64,000 bases of DNA. Source: Haberlea rhodopensis. Taxonomy: Eukaryota > Streptophyta > Magnoliopsida > Lamiales > Gesneriaceae. The stretch is from NCBI GenBank assembly GCA_907163345.1, contig CAJQUN010000173.1, positions 372,001 through 436,000 of the forward strand. Direction: 5' to 3'. The notes under the pieces were generated by a model that ran no database searches, was not told the origin of the DNA, and was given only the letters and a program-made list of their open reading frames with translations. A program made the position numbers and the translations under genes. The stretch's first letter is position 1, and every line of letters begins with the position of its first letter. Of the stretch, positions 22,108-33,666 are shown piece after piece.

Positions 22108-22829
22108 AGTGGTTGCTCATTGGGGCTGTTGAGGGCCTAGGAAGTTATTGATAGCACATATTTATGCATGATGTCATTAATGTTATACGACATGACTAAT
22201 TGTTTATATGCTTTTATGTTATGAAAAGTGGTATTGCTAACCATTGTGGTTGCAGGAATCGTGTGGAACACGATAGGATGGCATTAATAGTAATGTCTAA
22301 CACTCTATATGTTACGTGCCAAGGAATCTGATTGGTAAGAAAATCAGGGAAAAGAAAGATATGATGTATTGTCTGAGGACAGACTGGGTGGACAACCGAC
22401 AGTGGAATACTTCGGTATGGTCTCAATTATTATTGAATATACTAATGCGTTTGTTCATGTAATGTTCAAGCAAGGAAGGTACGTAAGACGCGTACGGGCA
22501 TCAGACGGTAACATATTCTTACACTATGACTATGCTATAATTACAGAAGTATTTACGATGTTTATGATGATGATTAGGATAAGTAAGTTTATGATGATGA
22601 TGTCTATGATGAATAAAGACGACAAGATGTTTACGACGATATTATGATAGATGAAGATAATTTCTACGATGAATAAAGATGACAAGATGTTTACGATGAT
22701 GTTATTATAAATAAGTTTATGATGATGATGTTATGATAAATGAAGATGGTATGACGTTTACGATGATGACTATGATAAGTAATGATGATGTTAATATGAT
22801 GTTTATAGAATGATATGATGTTTATAAGG

Positions 22830-22860
22830 TGGTAAGATGCCACAGGGTAAGATGCCCATA
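22830..22860 (+). repeat. Two GGTAAGATGCC hairpins in LARD (+)
   Basis: GTGG-taagatg-CCAC followed at once by GGG-taagatg-CCC, the same module that forms the arrays in gypsy1 and gypsy3 LTRs. It is preceded by a GATGATG-rich tract. Confidence 0.75.
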
Positions 22861-23092
22861 TGCATGAATATGAACCAGGGAAAATGAAAAGAAGTTAATG
22901 AATAACCAACAAGCTTACTCAACTATGATTTCGTACATTTACTGTTATATCTCTAAGATAATGATGCTATAAGATGATGATGTTTATATGATGATGATGT
23001 TACAAGATGATAATGTATGTTTAACTATGTTACTTAGAATGGTTGAATGTCCGGTGGTCATTATGGGCAAGCGAGGAAGGTCTTGCCGCTCA

Positions 23093-23310
23093 CATAGCTG
23101 ATGAGCGATGGGGTACATCCGCTATCAAGGTGTAGCGATGGGTATCATCCGCTGATGAGCGATGGGGTACATCCGCTATCAAGGTGTAGCGATGGGTATC
23201 ATCCGCTGAGCGATGGGGTACATCCGCTATCAAGGCGTAGCGATGGGTATCATCCGCTGAATAAAGAGATACATTCGCTATCAAGGCGTAGCGATGGGTA
23301 TCATACGATG
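23093..23310 (+). repeat. Tandem hairpin array, AGCGATGGG..CATCCGCT type
   Basis: About three and a half units of ~54 bp, each holding two hairpins: AGCGATG-gggta-CATCCGCT and AGCGATG-ggtat-CATCCGCT (7 bp paired with one bulged C). The translated repeats (ORFs on both strands) are artefacts of periodicity. Confidence 0.85.
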
Positions 23311-23474
23311 TGTTATGTCGAGCGAGGGGGCCAATTGTGCCGCTGTCATAATGGAACCCGGACAGTCCCATTTCTAATTAACATAGTTTGTTGTGAGTAT
23401 ATGTGAATATGATGTTTATGATGATGTTTATGATGAGTAAAGATGATATGATGATTATGATGATGTTTATGATG

Positions 23475-24160
23475 ATAGCGATGCCTCATTCCGCTATTTT
23501 ACGATGGCTCACTCTTTTATGAGGATTGGCGATGGTTTATGCCGCCGGATATGTTAATAGCGATGCCCCATTCTGCTATTATGTGGATTTACGATGACTC
23601 ATTCTTCTATGAGGATTGGCAATGATTAGTGCCGCCAGATATGTTGATAGCGATGGTTCATTCCGCTATATTGATTGGCGATGGTTCTTTCCGCCAGATG
23701 TATTGATAGCGATGGTTCATTCCGCTATATTGATTGGCGATGGTTCTTTCCGCCAGATGTATTGATAGCGATGGTTCATTCCGCTATATTGATTGGCGAT
23801 GGCTCTTTCCGCCAGATGTATTGATAGCGATGGCTCATTCCGCTATATTGATTGGCGATGGTTCTTTCCGCCAGATGTGTTGATAGCGATGCCTCATTCC
23901 GCTATATTGATTGGCGATGGTTCTTTCCGCCAGATGTATTGATAGCGATGGTCCATTTCGCTATATTGATTGGCGATGAGTTATACCGCCGGGTATTGAT
24001 AGCGATGCCTCTCTCCGCTATTATGTGGACGATGATTCATGCTCAGGTGTATAGCGAGGTTTCATGCCACCTATTATATGACGAGGTATCATGCCGTCGA
24101 TTCTATAGCGATGGGCTGTGCCGCTATATATACAGCACAGGATTTTGCCGCCTTTGAGCG
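23475..24160 (+). repeat. 59-bp tandem repeat of alternating AGCG..CGCT and GGCG..CGCC hairpins
   Basis: Six regular 59-bp units (about 23644-23997) with degenerate units on both sides. Each unit carries TAGCG..CGCTA then TGGCG..CGCCA around a similar ATGGTTC-type loop. Downstream a unit has GACG..CGTC (24080-24098). Arms change in pairs, keeping complementarity. Confidence 0.88.
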
Positions 24161-24372
24161 ATGGGTACTGATTACGTATTATTATTGAGCGACGGAGATA
24201 GGTATGCCGCTATCTTGTTGACGATGAGGTATGAGATATTGCTATTCTATCTAGCATTATTATAGCTGGCATGCGTTGTTATACATGTTTTATTATGACT
24301 ATTTTACTAGCCTGATGATGGATGACATATGTTGATGTACATGGACCGTCACGAGTTGACTGGGTTGTTTAG

Positions 24373-25690
24373 ATGTCATTGTTGACATGTATCGTCACTA
24401 GTTGACGATACCTTAGATGCCATGAGTGGGCATGTGTCGTCACGGGATGGCATGAGTATGTCACGGGATGACGCGTGATTACTACGAATGTCGTGTGTGG
24501 ACATGTGTTCATTGTGAATATTCATGATTAATGAATTATTATGTTTCGAGGATGAGTTAAAGATTGATATAAATTGCGTCATTAAAGCATGCAACTGATT
24601 CTTATGTTAAATTTCAATCACCCTATGTGATAGTGTGCAGTAACATGTTGTGTATAGAACTGCGAGAAACTTATGATACAGGAATTAGTGTTTGATGACA
24701 GAAACATTATGGATGTCGAAATGCGTAAATGACAAGGTACGTGTTATGTTACTAGTATTTGAGAAATACTAACGGGATTATTTTGGTACTTGTCCTATGA
24801 CAGATAATAATTGGGTGTAGTAATATGGAAATGTTGATACTTAAGAGTATGTGAGTGCTGTGATTAACATGATATTATGGTGCCATTGTGTATTGTAGAT
24901 GATTCCATCTACAAAGGTATGTCACGAACTATTCGATATTGATGTTGATGCCTTGTGTTAGATGAGTATAATCGTGACATGAAAATATTGGTGTTAAGCC
25001 ATTTATCATGATTTGATACTGATGGTCTGTGGCTATTGGTGTGTATAATATGTATATGCGTATGTGAGAATGACTAATGGGTTTTCTAGTCATTACCTTG
25101 CACCAGATAATAGCCAGGAGATGATATCTGAAAGATTGATGCATAAAGGCTCAAGAGTACCGTTACTTCATACGGACGATGGTGATGATGTGCGGATAAG
25201 TTGCATGCATTTGCAGCGACATAGGTATGAAGTTAATTAAGATAAATGTTGATGTATGGTCATATATTCTTGAATATACATGATATGCATGGATTGCATG
25301 ATTTATCGATTTTATGATGTGTACTATGATGAAAGTAAACTGTGACGGATTTAGATCTTGTGCAAGGAAACTGTACCGATGCGATTACACAGGTACTGAA
25401 GTATGACAAGAAGTGCTTGATTGCTAAACGGTGTAAGTGTTGACTTTTATGAACTGTTAGCAATTTCCTTGATAAGTTAATTATAGGAATGAACTTTTGA
25501 AATGTAAACAAATTGAACAAGGCAAGTATGATGTTAACCTCGTATTGATTACATGAATAGAGGAATTCATGTATTAGATTATTAAATACTAATGTTGGGA
25601 TGGAGTAAAGTGATGTGAATTGCAGTATTGCGATCGTTGGTGCAATGGGGCATATGTGTGAGCCACGATGATTCCGATGACTGTCATCCT
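24373..25690 (+). other. Hairpin-dense internal domain of LARD (+)
   Basis: Non-coding. At least eleven perfect hairpins can be read, e.g. 24373-24388 (6 bp), 24389-24411 (9 bp, loop CTAGT), 24753-24771 (8 bp, loop GAG), 24893-24914 (9 bp, loop ATTC), 25069-25094 (8 bp), 25263-25278 (7 bp), 25551-25572 (8 bp), 25676-25688 (5 bp, loop CTG). Stems all differ in sequence. A comparable but denser run fills the reverse LARD-like element (46320-48440). Confidence 0.75.
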
Positions 25691-25769
25691 ACGGATGGTA
25701 AAGTCTCTATCTTGAGCTATATACGGTACGTAAATTTTACAGTTGGCTTTTATGGTAAGCATGCGTTGA

Positions 25770-25805
25770 AATTTCGAGGACGAAATTCTATATGTTGGGG
25801 AGAAT
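25770..25805 (+). other. AATTTCG-agga-CGAAATT palindrome and polypurine tract
   Basis: A 7-bp inverted repeat at 25770-25787 followed by the purine run GTTGGGGAGAAT next to the 3' LTR start, as in gypsy1 and gypsy2. Confidence 0.8.
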
Positions 25806-28779
25806 TGTGATGTCCAGATTATTATTAATCATTTGTTGGACTAAATATGATTTGAATTTTATTGATAATTAGAATTAATTAGAAGTGGAATTGACCAAGT
25901 GAAGGTCAACTGGCAAATTAATCGGATCCTAAAATATTTTGAGATTGTAAAATATACTCCGATAATATTTTAGAGATAAATTAATTAAAATGAAGAACTT
26001 AAGTTTTGGGTTTTTGGGGTGTGTATAAATCCCAATCGTTGTCTAAAAATAATTTATCAGTGCACCGGTGACACTTCGATGTACAAAACCGGGTTAGGAT
26101 ACAAAAAAAACAAATATGTTATGTTGGCATTTTCGGACACACATTAAAAGGTGTAAAATCGCGCACAGAAATCCCGAACCCCTTCTCCTCCCGCGCGATA
26201 CCTGACCCCTCGCCACTAAACCGCCGCGCCCGCCGCCGTCCGAGCTCCTTCCGGCGCGTCCGAACCGCCGCCGCCTTCGTATCTCCCAGGTGCTTCTTTC
26301 CATACCAATATCGTGAAGTTTCGTCGCCGATCGCGTCCGGATCTTGCAAGAAAGTGCGCGGTTCAAAATCACGATTTCGTCCGATTTTGGAGCGATTTTC
26401 TTCCGATTGTTTTGTGGGTAATTCTCGTCGCCCCTTAGTCGTTATTCCCCTGAAATCCCACGAATTTTTGATGAACTTTGGTTCGATTTTGATGGCATTT
26501 TTGGTAGGGTTGCTCGAGTGTGTGCAGTGTGTGCAGCAGTGTGTGTGCGTGTGTGTGTTTCTGCGTGTGGGTGTGTGTCCAGCATGTGTTTGTGGATGAA
26601 GATGGTGTGTATGTGTGTTCCAACATGTATTGGTATAGGTACAAGGCTTCTATATATGTTGTGCCTTGTGGTTGGATGATGTTTTGTTCATGTAAAAGGT
26701 TCTTAAATTAGTGTAATGGGTTAAGGCGGTTATGTGACGATAAATTGAGTATGAACAATTGGGAATTGGATAGCATGAAAATGTTATTAATTGTAGGGAT
26801 TTAATCATAACTCACATTATTGAACGGATAATTGTTGAAAATGAATTGGTGATTAAATGTCGTGACTTAGAGTCATTGTTGTTAAAAGGTGAAGACTAGC
26901 TTCATGCTAGTATGTGTTGACATGGAATAGAGTTATGGTGATATTTATGCTCAAGTGGATAGCATGACATGTATTAATGATTTATGTCACTTTATTGAAT
27001 TACCACCCTTAGTAGTGAGTTCTAAATCAAGAATTATGGAACCAATGCATCTTTAAATTGTTAAAGTTGAATTTAATCAATAAATGACTTTGTGTTGGGA
27101 TTAAGGGAATTGGATTAAAGGGATAGAATCTCTTATCTACATGGATCCCTTCTTTCGTGTCTTGGTTTGAATCACCTCGGTGTGAGTTTGAATAATTGTG
27201 GAACGTGTTAATTGGCTTAATTGGATTGTTTAGTTAGACACCAGTTGGATATTATTACATACACCGTTGCACTTTCTTCCCTCTGTTGAACTTGCGTGTC
27301 TAGTGAACTACTATGTGAGTTTGGCGTGATCTTGCACGTATGGGTGTGTGTATCCCGCATCATGTGTGTGATGTAGCGGGTGATGGGAGATGATGGGGTT
27401 TTGCATTACCAATGTGATATCATGATTCATGTGAGGATGTGTGCATCCAAAGTATTGATTATGATTTGATTCATAATATTGAGTTATTGATTTGTGATAT
27501 AGAAATGAAAGTAAGAACTATTTGATGGATGTTCATTGCTCGGATTATGAGCTAATATTGAATTGATGTTCGATATAGACTCTACAGGAGACTTCGGACG
27601 TTGATGATAGCTTATTCATGTTGTCTACTATAAGGTACGTGGTGACGTACGAGCAGGTATATCTAGTATCTATACATTCATGTATACATGCAATTTTGAA
27701 TATGATGATTCAGGTATGTGTTTGACTTTAATAATTGAGCTCCATATATGAGTTATGGGGGACACGTAGTGGTACGTGATCCAATGTTACTTGTTGAGTA
27801 GTGATGCCGTGGGCATGAAAGATATGAGAAAATATCGAGAACGAGATAGTGGGATAACCAGGGTTACATTGGGATAGCCAGGTTTACATGATGTTGAATT
27901 ATTTATGTTGAGCATAAATGATGCATTGTTGTTGTATTGAATTCATAATGTTGTTGGATATCATATTTTTGATGATAATACTGAACTTGACATTATGAAA
28001 GTCCGTGAGTTTGAAACAGGAACAGTGTGTGGAAGCTATACAGATTCGGAATTGTACAGGGAGTATATTTTATGAGTTTTGAATAATCTAAATTGTTGCA
28101 TTATGATTTCATATGTTGATTTGTGATCGAATATTGAGTTGGAGTGTGCTCACCCTGTGTGGGGGCTGTTTCTGTTGAAACAGGTACAACAGGTACGATG
28201 CTGCTTTGGCGTGCTAGGCTCGCACCTTGTTGGATGATGCTTCCAGGAGCATAGTATGAGATTGAGCCGATATACGAGGTTGAGCGGTTGGTATTTATAC
28301 TAACTATGCATCCGGATGAATACCCGTTATTCGTTGCTCTTCTGTGAGCACTTGTATGTGTATATGGATTGTATAAGGGTGTTGAAACCCACTTTCGTTG
28401 TCTTATTAGTGTAGTGACTTCCCTGGCCGGGAATTTACTTGTGTTTCTATATTCTGTTTAATATTGCGTTGTCCCTGGTCGGGAATTATATTATGTGATG
28501 AGTTTTATTTCCGGATAGCCTAGTTTATGGGGAGACTCTGCCCAAATTTGTATAAAAAAACCACAATGCAAAAGTGGTATGATGGGGATGTTATTGGGTG
28601 AAACCCCTGAGTCTATTTGTTGGCAAAGATGAACATATTATGTTGAGCATTTGTTTGTGTCTTGGGATGATGGGAAACAAGTAATGATTCGTTTTAAAGA
28701 ATGAAAAGAAAATGAAAAATTTATACACATACGACGTCATAAATGAACTAATGACGAGTTTAAGTGTTGGGGCCTTACA
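25806..28779 (+). repeat. 3' LTR of LARD-like element (+)
   Basis: Near-identical copy of 19117-22091, including the TATA box (26024), GC-rich leader, GT tract and GTACGT module (27634). It is followed by the ATATA target duplication and gypsy2 sequence. Confidence 0.94.
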
Positions 28780-29597
28780 ATATACCCCAAGACGAAAGAT
28801 GCATATGACTCTGAGACCTCAATTCTGATAGAGATATATGCGATAAGATGTTACTGATGCATTGTCAAATATTGAGGTTGTCAACAGGTTAAAATGAATG
28901 AATACAACTCGGAGGGTTGCTTCAGGGTTTTGAAAGTCCCAATGGATTGAGAATATATGGTGATGGAGTGACACGTATTCCTCGATCACCCAGAGAGTTT
29001 GATGCTGTTTTTGAACATTATTGATCTGCTTTCTAAGTCTGCACTTTGTCTTTCTTACAAGCGGACTTATCCTTATACGAATATGACTCTATTGATTTTA
29101 ACTTTGGAGGGCATGAAGCTTTGTCATTAATCGAATTTCCTATATTGATACTTACAAAACGAGCAAAGGATTGACATCTTTTGAAATCTTTTAGGAGAGA
29201 CGTTGAAGATCGTCTCTAGCTTGGAAAGAAATCGGTGAAACATCAGTGACTAGACTTGATAAATACGAGGAACGAATGATAAGATTCAATTGTTCAGATA
29301 GAGGTTGATGGCTGCCCAGGATTGGCAAGCAAGTTATACTTTTAAATGAAGACGACCCATAGAATTTCAGATGGGAGATCGTATGTTTCTGGAAATGCTC
29401 CTTTCGAGACACTAATCGTTTTGGCATGCGAAGAAAATTATCACCTTATTGGGTTGACTGTACAAGATCCGAGATTGAATTGGAAATCTTGCCTATACAT
29501 TGGCATTGTCACCAGCCTTATCGGTCACTCACGATTCATTTTGCTCCACGTTGCTTTGTTGCGAATATATTAATTGAAGCTATCACGTCTTTCAACT
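28780..29597 (+). pseudogene. gypsy2 right internal region, continuation (degenerate integrase)
   Basis: This continues exactly where 19116 broke off (ATATACCCC..) and aligns to 12230-13037 of the left fragment, including the integrase relic and the GDRMF-like word. It stops aligning after CACGTCTTTCA (about 29597), where an unrelated LTR fragment begins, so its own end and 3' LTR are missing here. Confidence 0.78.
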
Positions 29598-30181
29598 CGG
29601 TCACAAGTGTTCATAACAAGGTTTCAACAAACCTAACACTAACATGCCAAAATTGCTATGAAGAACATACATGCATAAAACGAAAAAGCTGGTGAACCAG
29701 CGTGATTCATCACCACTTTTGCTCCTCGATTTTTGTCTAGAAGGGATTAGTAAAATCCGATCACTTTCCTCCTAGTAGCAGTCCAGATTACAGACGAAAA
29801 GAAGGGAGGAAGAAGGAGGTTTTTGGAAGAGACCAAAGTGAAAATATCTAAGTGCAAATAGGCCTACTTGGTCAAATCAGTATCCAGAAAACAGGGGAGG
29901 GGGACGTGGGTTGCATGCAAGTGGGGGTAGGGTGGTTGCATGTAGGGTGGTTTTGTGGTGTTTAATTGTGTCCCGGTATTTCATACGATGTATAAAAATA
30001 TCTCCCCGATATTTTATAATCTTACTACATCAATACAACAATTAAAAAACACCTAACATGCCCTCTAAACCATATCATCATATCATAATTATAACCCCCA
30101 ATTAAAGTACCACAACCCTCTTAAACACATCGTAAATCATCATCGTAGCACATAATCATATAACATTTCGGGGGTATCACA
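29598..30181 (-). repeat. Truncated LTR start (reverse), solo-LTR family
   Basis: On the reverse strand it starts TGTGATACCCCCGAAATG at 30181 and aligns with the first ~600 bp of the solo LTR at 36615-36010 (shared GATATTTTTATACATCGTATG, CCACCCTACATGCAACC). It ends abruptly at gypsy2 sequence without the expected LTR terminus. No polypurine tract lies at its inner edge, so this is a rearranged fragment. Confidence 0.75.
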
Positions 30182-31430
30182 AATGCCATAGCACTCCACA
30201 ATCGAGCATCTCCCCGGAGACGTCTCCTCAAACGTCTCACCGAGGTAAGAAATCCATTACTCGGTCCAACACCAGTAATGCTTACCATGGCTGATTTACA
30301 ATCAATCCACGACCGATGCAAGCTGTCTCCAAGACAGTACAATCCAAATCTCTCCAAGAGACAAAATCGACATAGTAGTGTTACCCCACTAACTATATCC
30401 CACAATTCCAATTGTGACTCCCGTTGCATTCCATATGCAAAGAGTGTCAACCCGAGCTAATAACGACTTGTCGACACTCACGTTGGTATTTCCAACAAAA
30501 TTGAGGTGTCCAAGGACAAGTCCCTTAACATTGACTCATAAACGTCACTGTGAGGCATTCCCTGTCCCAAACCTCATACGACATAGAGACTACAAGAGTC
30601 TAACATCAACCCTCATCGTATCACCATACGATACACCAAATTCAGTTCCAGCGAGCAGTGTAACGACTACAACAAGCATACTATAATACTGCTACAATTC
30701 CTGGCAAGCAAAACGCTGCCTCCATAGGCTTATACCAAGCCTACTATCGTACCATACGTTCCATCCTGGTACACCATACCGTAACATCCATTAGAGTAGT
30801 GAGTCATCACCCAATATTTCTCTAATACCAAAGCACAAAGGACATCCCGATGTCCTTGCTCAACCACAAAGCATTCCTAATTCCGTAGGATATATTCAAC
30901 ACCCTCAGGGGATGTGACCAAGTCTACCACACATCACAACCACAAACGAGTAGTTTCCTCAATGACTACTCTTACCACTAAACACTTGGCCCTAGCCATC
31001 CCAGCGAGTACACCCAAAGGTATCACTACTCGACAACATTTACCTCTATAACATGATGCGGTACACTCACCGGTACAATGCATCCAATAATCCATCGAGC
31101 AATCTGCTCAACATAATGGTCTCGTCAACTAGTGACCCAGACACCATCCTGTGCTCGCCACAAGCACTCAAACCATATGGCTAAATACGTACACTCAGAC
31201 GTATTATTCATCAAAACGACACTACATATCTACATAGAATATACACTATGTCATCGCCATCCCGTGACGGTATATGCCAACACATGACATCCAAAATCCC
31301 ATCGTCAACTCGTGACGGTACATGTCGATACACGACATCCATATTCTCGTCGTCAAACATATGACATTATATAACCACGTATGGTATTCACAATAATGCT
31401 AGCAAAGCAGTAATATAACATACCTCATCG
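30182..31430 (-). other. Hairpin-dense LARD-type internal sequence, reverse orientation
   Basis: Non-coding, homologous at about 60-70% by eye to 47340-48480 of the reverse LARD. Perfect hairpins include 30323-30337 (CTGTCT-cca-AGACAG), 30349-30361, 30401-30416, 30615-30632 (7 bp, loop CACC), 30725-30743 (7 bp), 30838-30857 (8 bp, loop CCCG), 30948-30971 (7 bp), 31097-31109 (5 bp), 31184-31205 (7 bp). Several stems differ from the homologous stems of the other copy by paired changes. Confidence 0.78.
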
Positions 31431-31439
31431 CTATCAAGA

Positions 31440-32340
31440 TAGCGGTATACATGTATCCCTCGTCCATTAGCGGTACACCAGCAGCACCCGTCGCTCATAG
31501 GAGGCATAATCCAGTGCTACGCACATAGCGGTATAGCCTATCGCTATTGAATCAGCAGCATGATCCCTCGCCATAGAGTCAGCGGCATAAAACATCGCTA
31601 TAGATGTCCGACGGTATGAACCATCGCCATAGATGTAGCGGAATGTACCATCGTTATATGATACCTGGCGGCATGAACCATCACCATAGATGTAGCGGAA
31701 TGACCAGTCGCTATGTAATACCCGGCGGTATGAACCATCGCCAATAGAATACCCGACGGCATGAATCATCGCCAATAGCATACCCGGCGGTATGAACCAT
31801 CGTCAATATAATACCCGGCGGCATGAACCATCGCCAATATAATACCCGGCGGCATGAACCATCGCCAATAGAATACCCGGCGGCATGAACCATCGCCAAA
31901 AGAATACCCGGCGGCATGAACCATCGCCAACAGAATACCCGGCGGCAAGAACCATCGCCAATAGAATACCCGGCGGCATGAACCATCGCCAATGACATAG
32001 CGGAAAGAGACATCGCTATCAATATACCTGGCGGCATGAACCATCGCCCACTGAATCAGCGGAACAGATCAAGGACTCAAGAGGTACTCACATGCATGTA
32101 GCACTTTGTTCCTTTCGGACCTAAGAGGTGGCTCACATTACACGCAGTACTTTGTTCCCGATTGCGTCGCTCAATATCAATAATGTGATTGTTCCGGTCC
32201 TATTACAACAGCGGAATTTTAGGACCCCTCGCTTCGACATATAGCGGCATCATATGATATCCCTCGCTTCGACATGACAGCGGCAAATATCATATTACCA
32301 TCGCTTCATATGACAATGGCAAGTACCTCCCTCGCTCGTA
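31440..32340 (-). repeat. Tandem hairpin array (GGCG..CGCC / AGCG..CGCT), reverse orientation
   Basis: Roughly thirty units of 29-31 bp in the core (31700-32050), of the form CGGCGGCATGAACCATCGCC plus AATAGAATACC, alternating at the edges with AGCGG..CGCT units. It is the reverse-complement design of the 23475-24160 array. It yields long spurious ORFs (100-110 codons) in more than one frame. Confidence 0.87.
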
Positions 32341-32473
32341 TATAACAACTAACGGAACAATCAAGCATTTCCAACCACATATAAATAAACACAACACTTG
32401 AGTCCACAATCATAATGCATCACCATTATCTCAATATATATCAACACATTTCATAATCCACACTTGTCCACGA

Positions 32474-32488
32474 TATATATATATATAA
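32474..32488. repeat. (AT)n microsatellite
   Basis: ATATATATATATATA, a short dinucleotide tract between the hairpin array and the LTR-like part. Confidence 0.85.
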
Positions 32489-32509
32489 CCAAAGGCGTAA
32501 AAACACATT

Positions 32510-33666
32510 TTACCTTCCGTTGCCCGTACGTCTCACTACGTACCTTAGTCTCAAAAGTGGAGAAGTTGAAGAACTTTATCTCCTTGAAGTTGTTGGTGCC
32601 TGGGATGGTTCTACACAACAATACAAATCAATATTAGAAGCCAATTATAGTCCAATATCAAAAATCCCACAAAAATATCCAAAAACACAAAATTTTGTAT
32701 CTCGCGATCGATCGCCGCGAGGGGCCGATCGATCGTGAGACCTCATTGCCCACTTCACAATTTTTTTTTGCTCTTGGCGACCGATCGCCACATTTGGCAC
32801 GATCGATCGCCAGCCTCACCGATCGATCGCCCAAATGTGGCGATCTATCGTCGAAAGCTTCTGGAGCCTACTGGTTGCGCGCGATCGATCGCCAAAAACG
32901 GGCGATCGATCGCCGCTGCCTGTGCTGCGAGAATCACCATTTTTGCACCATAAATTCTTCTCCAACCTTACCAACACTTATACCAACAAACCAAAAACAT
33001 AAAAACACCTTAAACCTTCAATTTACACCATTAAACAACCCAAAAATCCTACACCCAACCAAAAATCATACCAACCCAAAACAAACCTATTTTCAAAACT
33101 CAAATAACAACTCAAAACACAATCCTTTCAAAAACAACAAGGAATGATCTATACCCTTCCTAGACCTCAAATCTTACCAAGAATCACACAAATGAGACTT
33201 TTGCAAAGATTCCTCCTTCCTAGCCTTGCCAAATTAGAAAATGGGAAGTGGGTTAGGGTTGGGGATGAAATTTGGGGATTTAAGAGTGATGGGTAAAAGT
33301 GAAATAAAGTGGGGGTATAGTGGGGTTATAAGGGTTAATATAAAATTTGTACTCCATTAATTAACATGATGTATAAAATACCCCAACATGGTATTTTAAA
33401 AGCATTTTACAAAAATGCACCAAATTCCCAATAAATTCATTCTTTCCAAATAATTAACAACTAACATGACTAAACCATGTTAATACCTAGTTTTCCCAAC
33501 ATGCACAACATGCACCCTGAAATGCAACCCCCCGGTCACGCCTACCATGTGACTAAGCATTTCAACAAGATAATTAATTCCAACACATGAATCAATTATC
33601 ACCATAATTAATCACGTAAACATAATTAATGCCCAAATTGTAATTAATCATTTCGGGGATATCACA
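32510..33666 (-). repeat. LTR start of a gypsy-type element (reverse), with CGATCGATCG cluster
   Basis: The reverse strand begins TGTGATATCCCCGAAATG at 33666, then AT-rich U3 with TTTTATACATCATG, a palindrome cluster at 32703-32915, and the GTACGT-agtgag-ACGTAC module at 32526-32543. Beyond it, where a gypsy LTR should end, LARD-type hairpin arrays start instead, and no primer site follows. It looks like a chimera of an LTR start joined to a LARD interior. Confidence 0.72.

Larger units (their letters stand above)
19117..28779 (+). mobile_element. LARD-like non-autonomous LTR retrotransposon, complete
   Basis: Two LTRs (19117-22091 and 25806-28779; 2975 and 2974 bp) flank a 3.7-kb internal domain without any recognisable gag or pol. 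It is flanked by the 5-bp duplication ATATA (19112-19116 and 28780-28784), and removing it restores the gypsy2 sequence seen intact near 12225. It has an initiator tRNA-Met-type primer site and a polypurine tract. By eye the LTRs differ at about 25 positions (under 1%), so the insertion is young. The large LTRs plus structured non-coding interior match the LARD description from grasses. Trans-acting enzymes must come from another gypsy element, plausibly one related to gypsy2. Confidence 0.92.

Noticed and set aside
24376..24594. Short ORFs (60-110 codons) scattered through LARD interiors and gypsy2
   Set aside because: Lengths are what AT-rich non-coding DNA gives by chance, and they are not shared between homologous copies.
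31467..32044. 100-codon repeat ORFs that look like MVHAAGYS-type repeat proteins
   Set aside because: Open in more than one frame because of a ~30-bp period without stops; the DNA pattern (hairpin arms) explains the repeats better than a protein.
31700..32050. CRISPR-like array of ~30-bp regularly spaced repeats
   Set aside because: The repeats are contiguous with no unique spacers, and the context is a plant retrotransposon; tandem hairpin repeat instead.
29598..33666. Treating this block as one complete reverse LTR element
   Set aside because: The two LTR-like ends belong to different subfamilies, with no primer site or polypurine tract at the required places.
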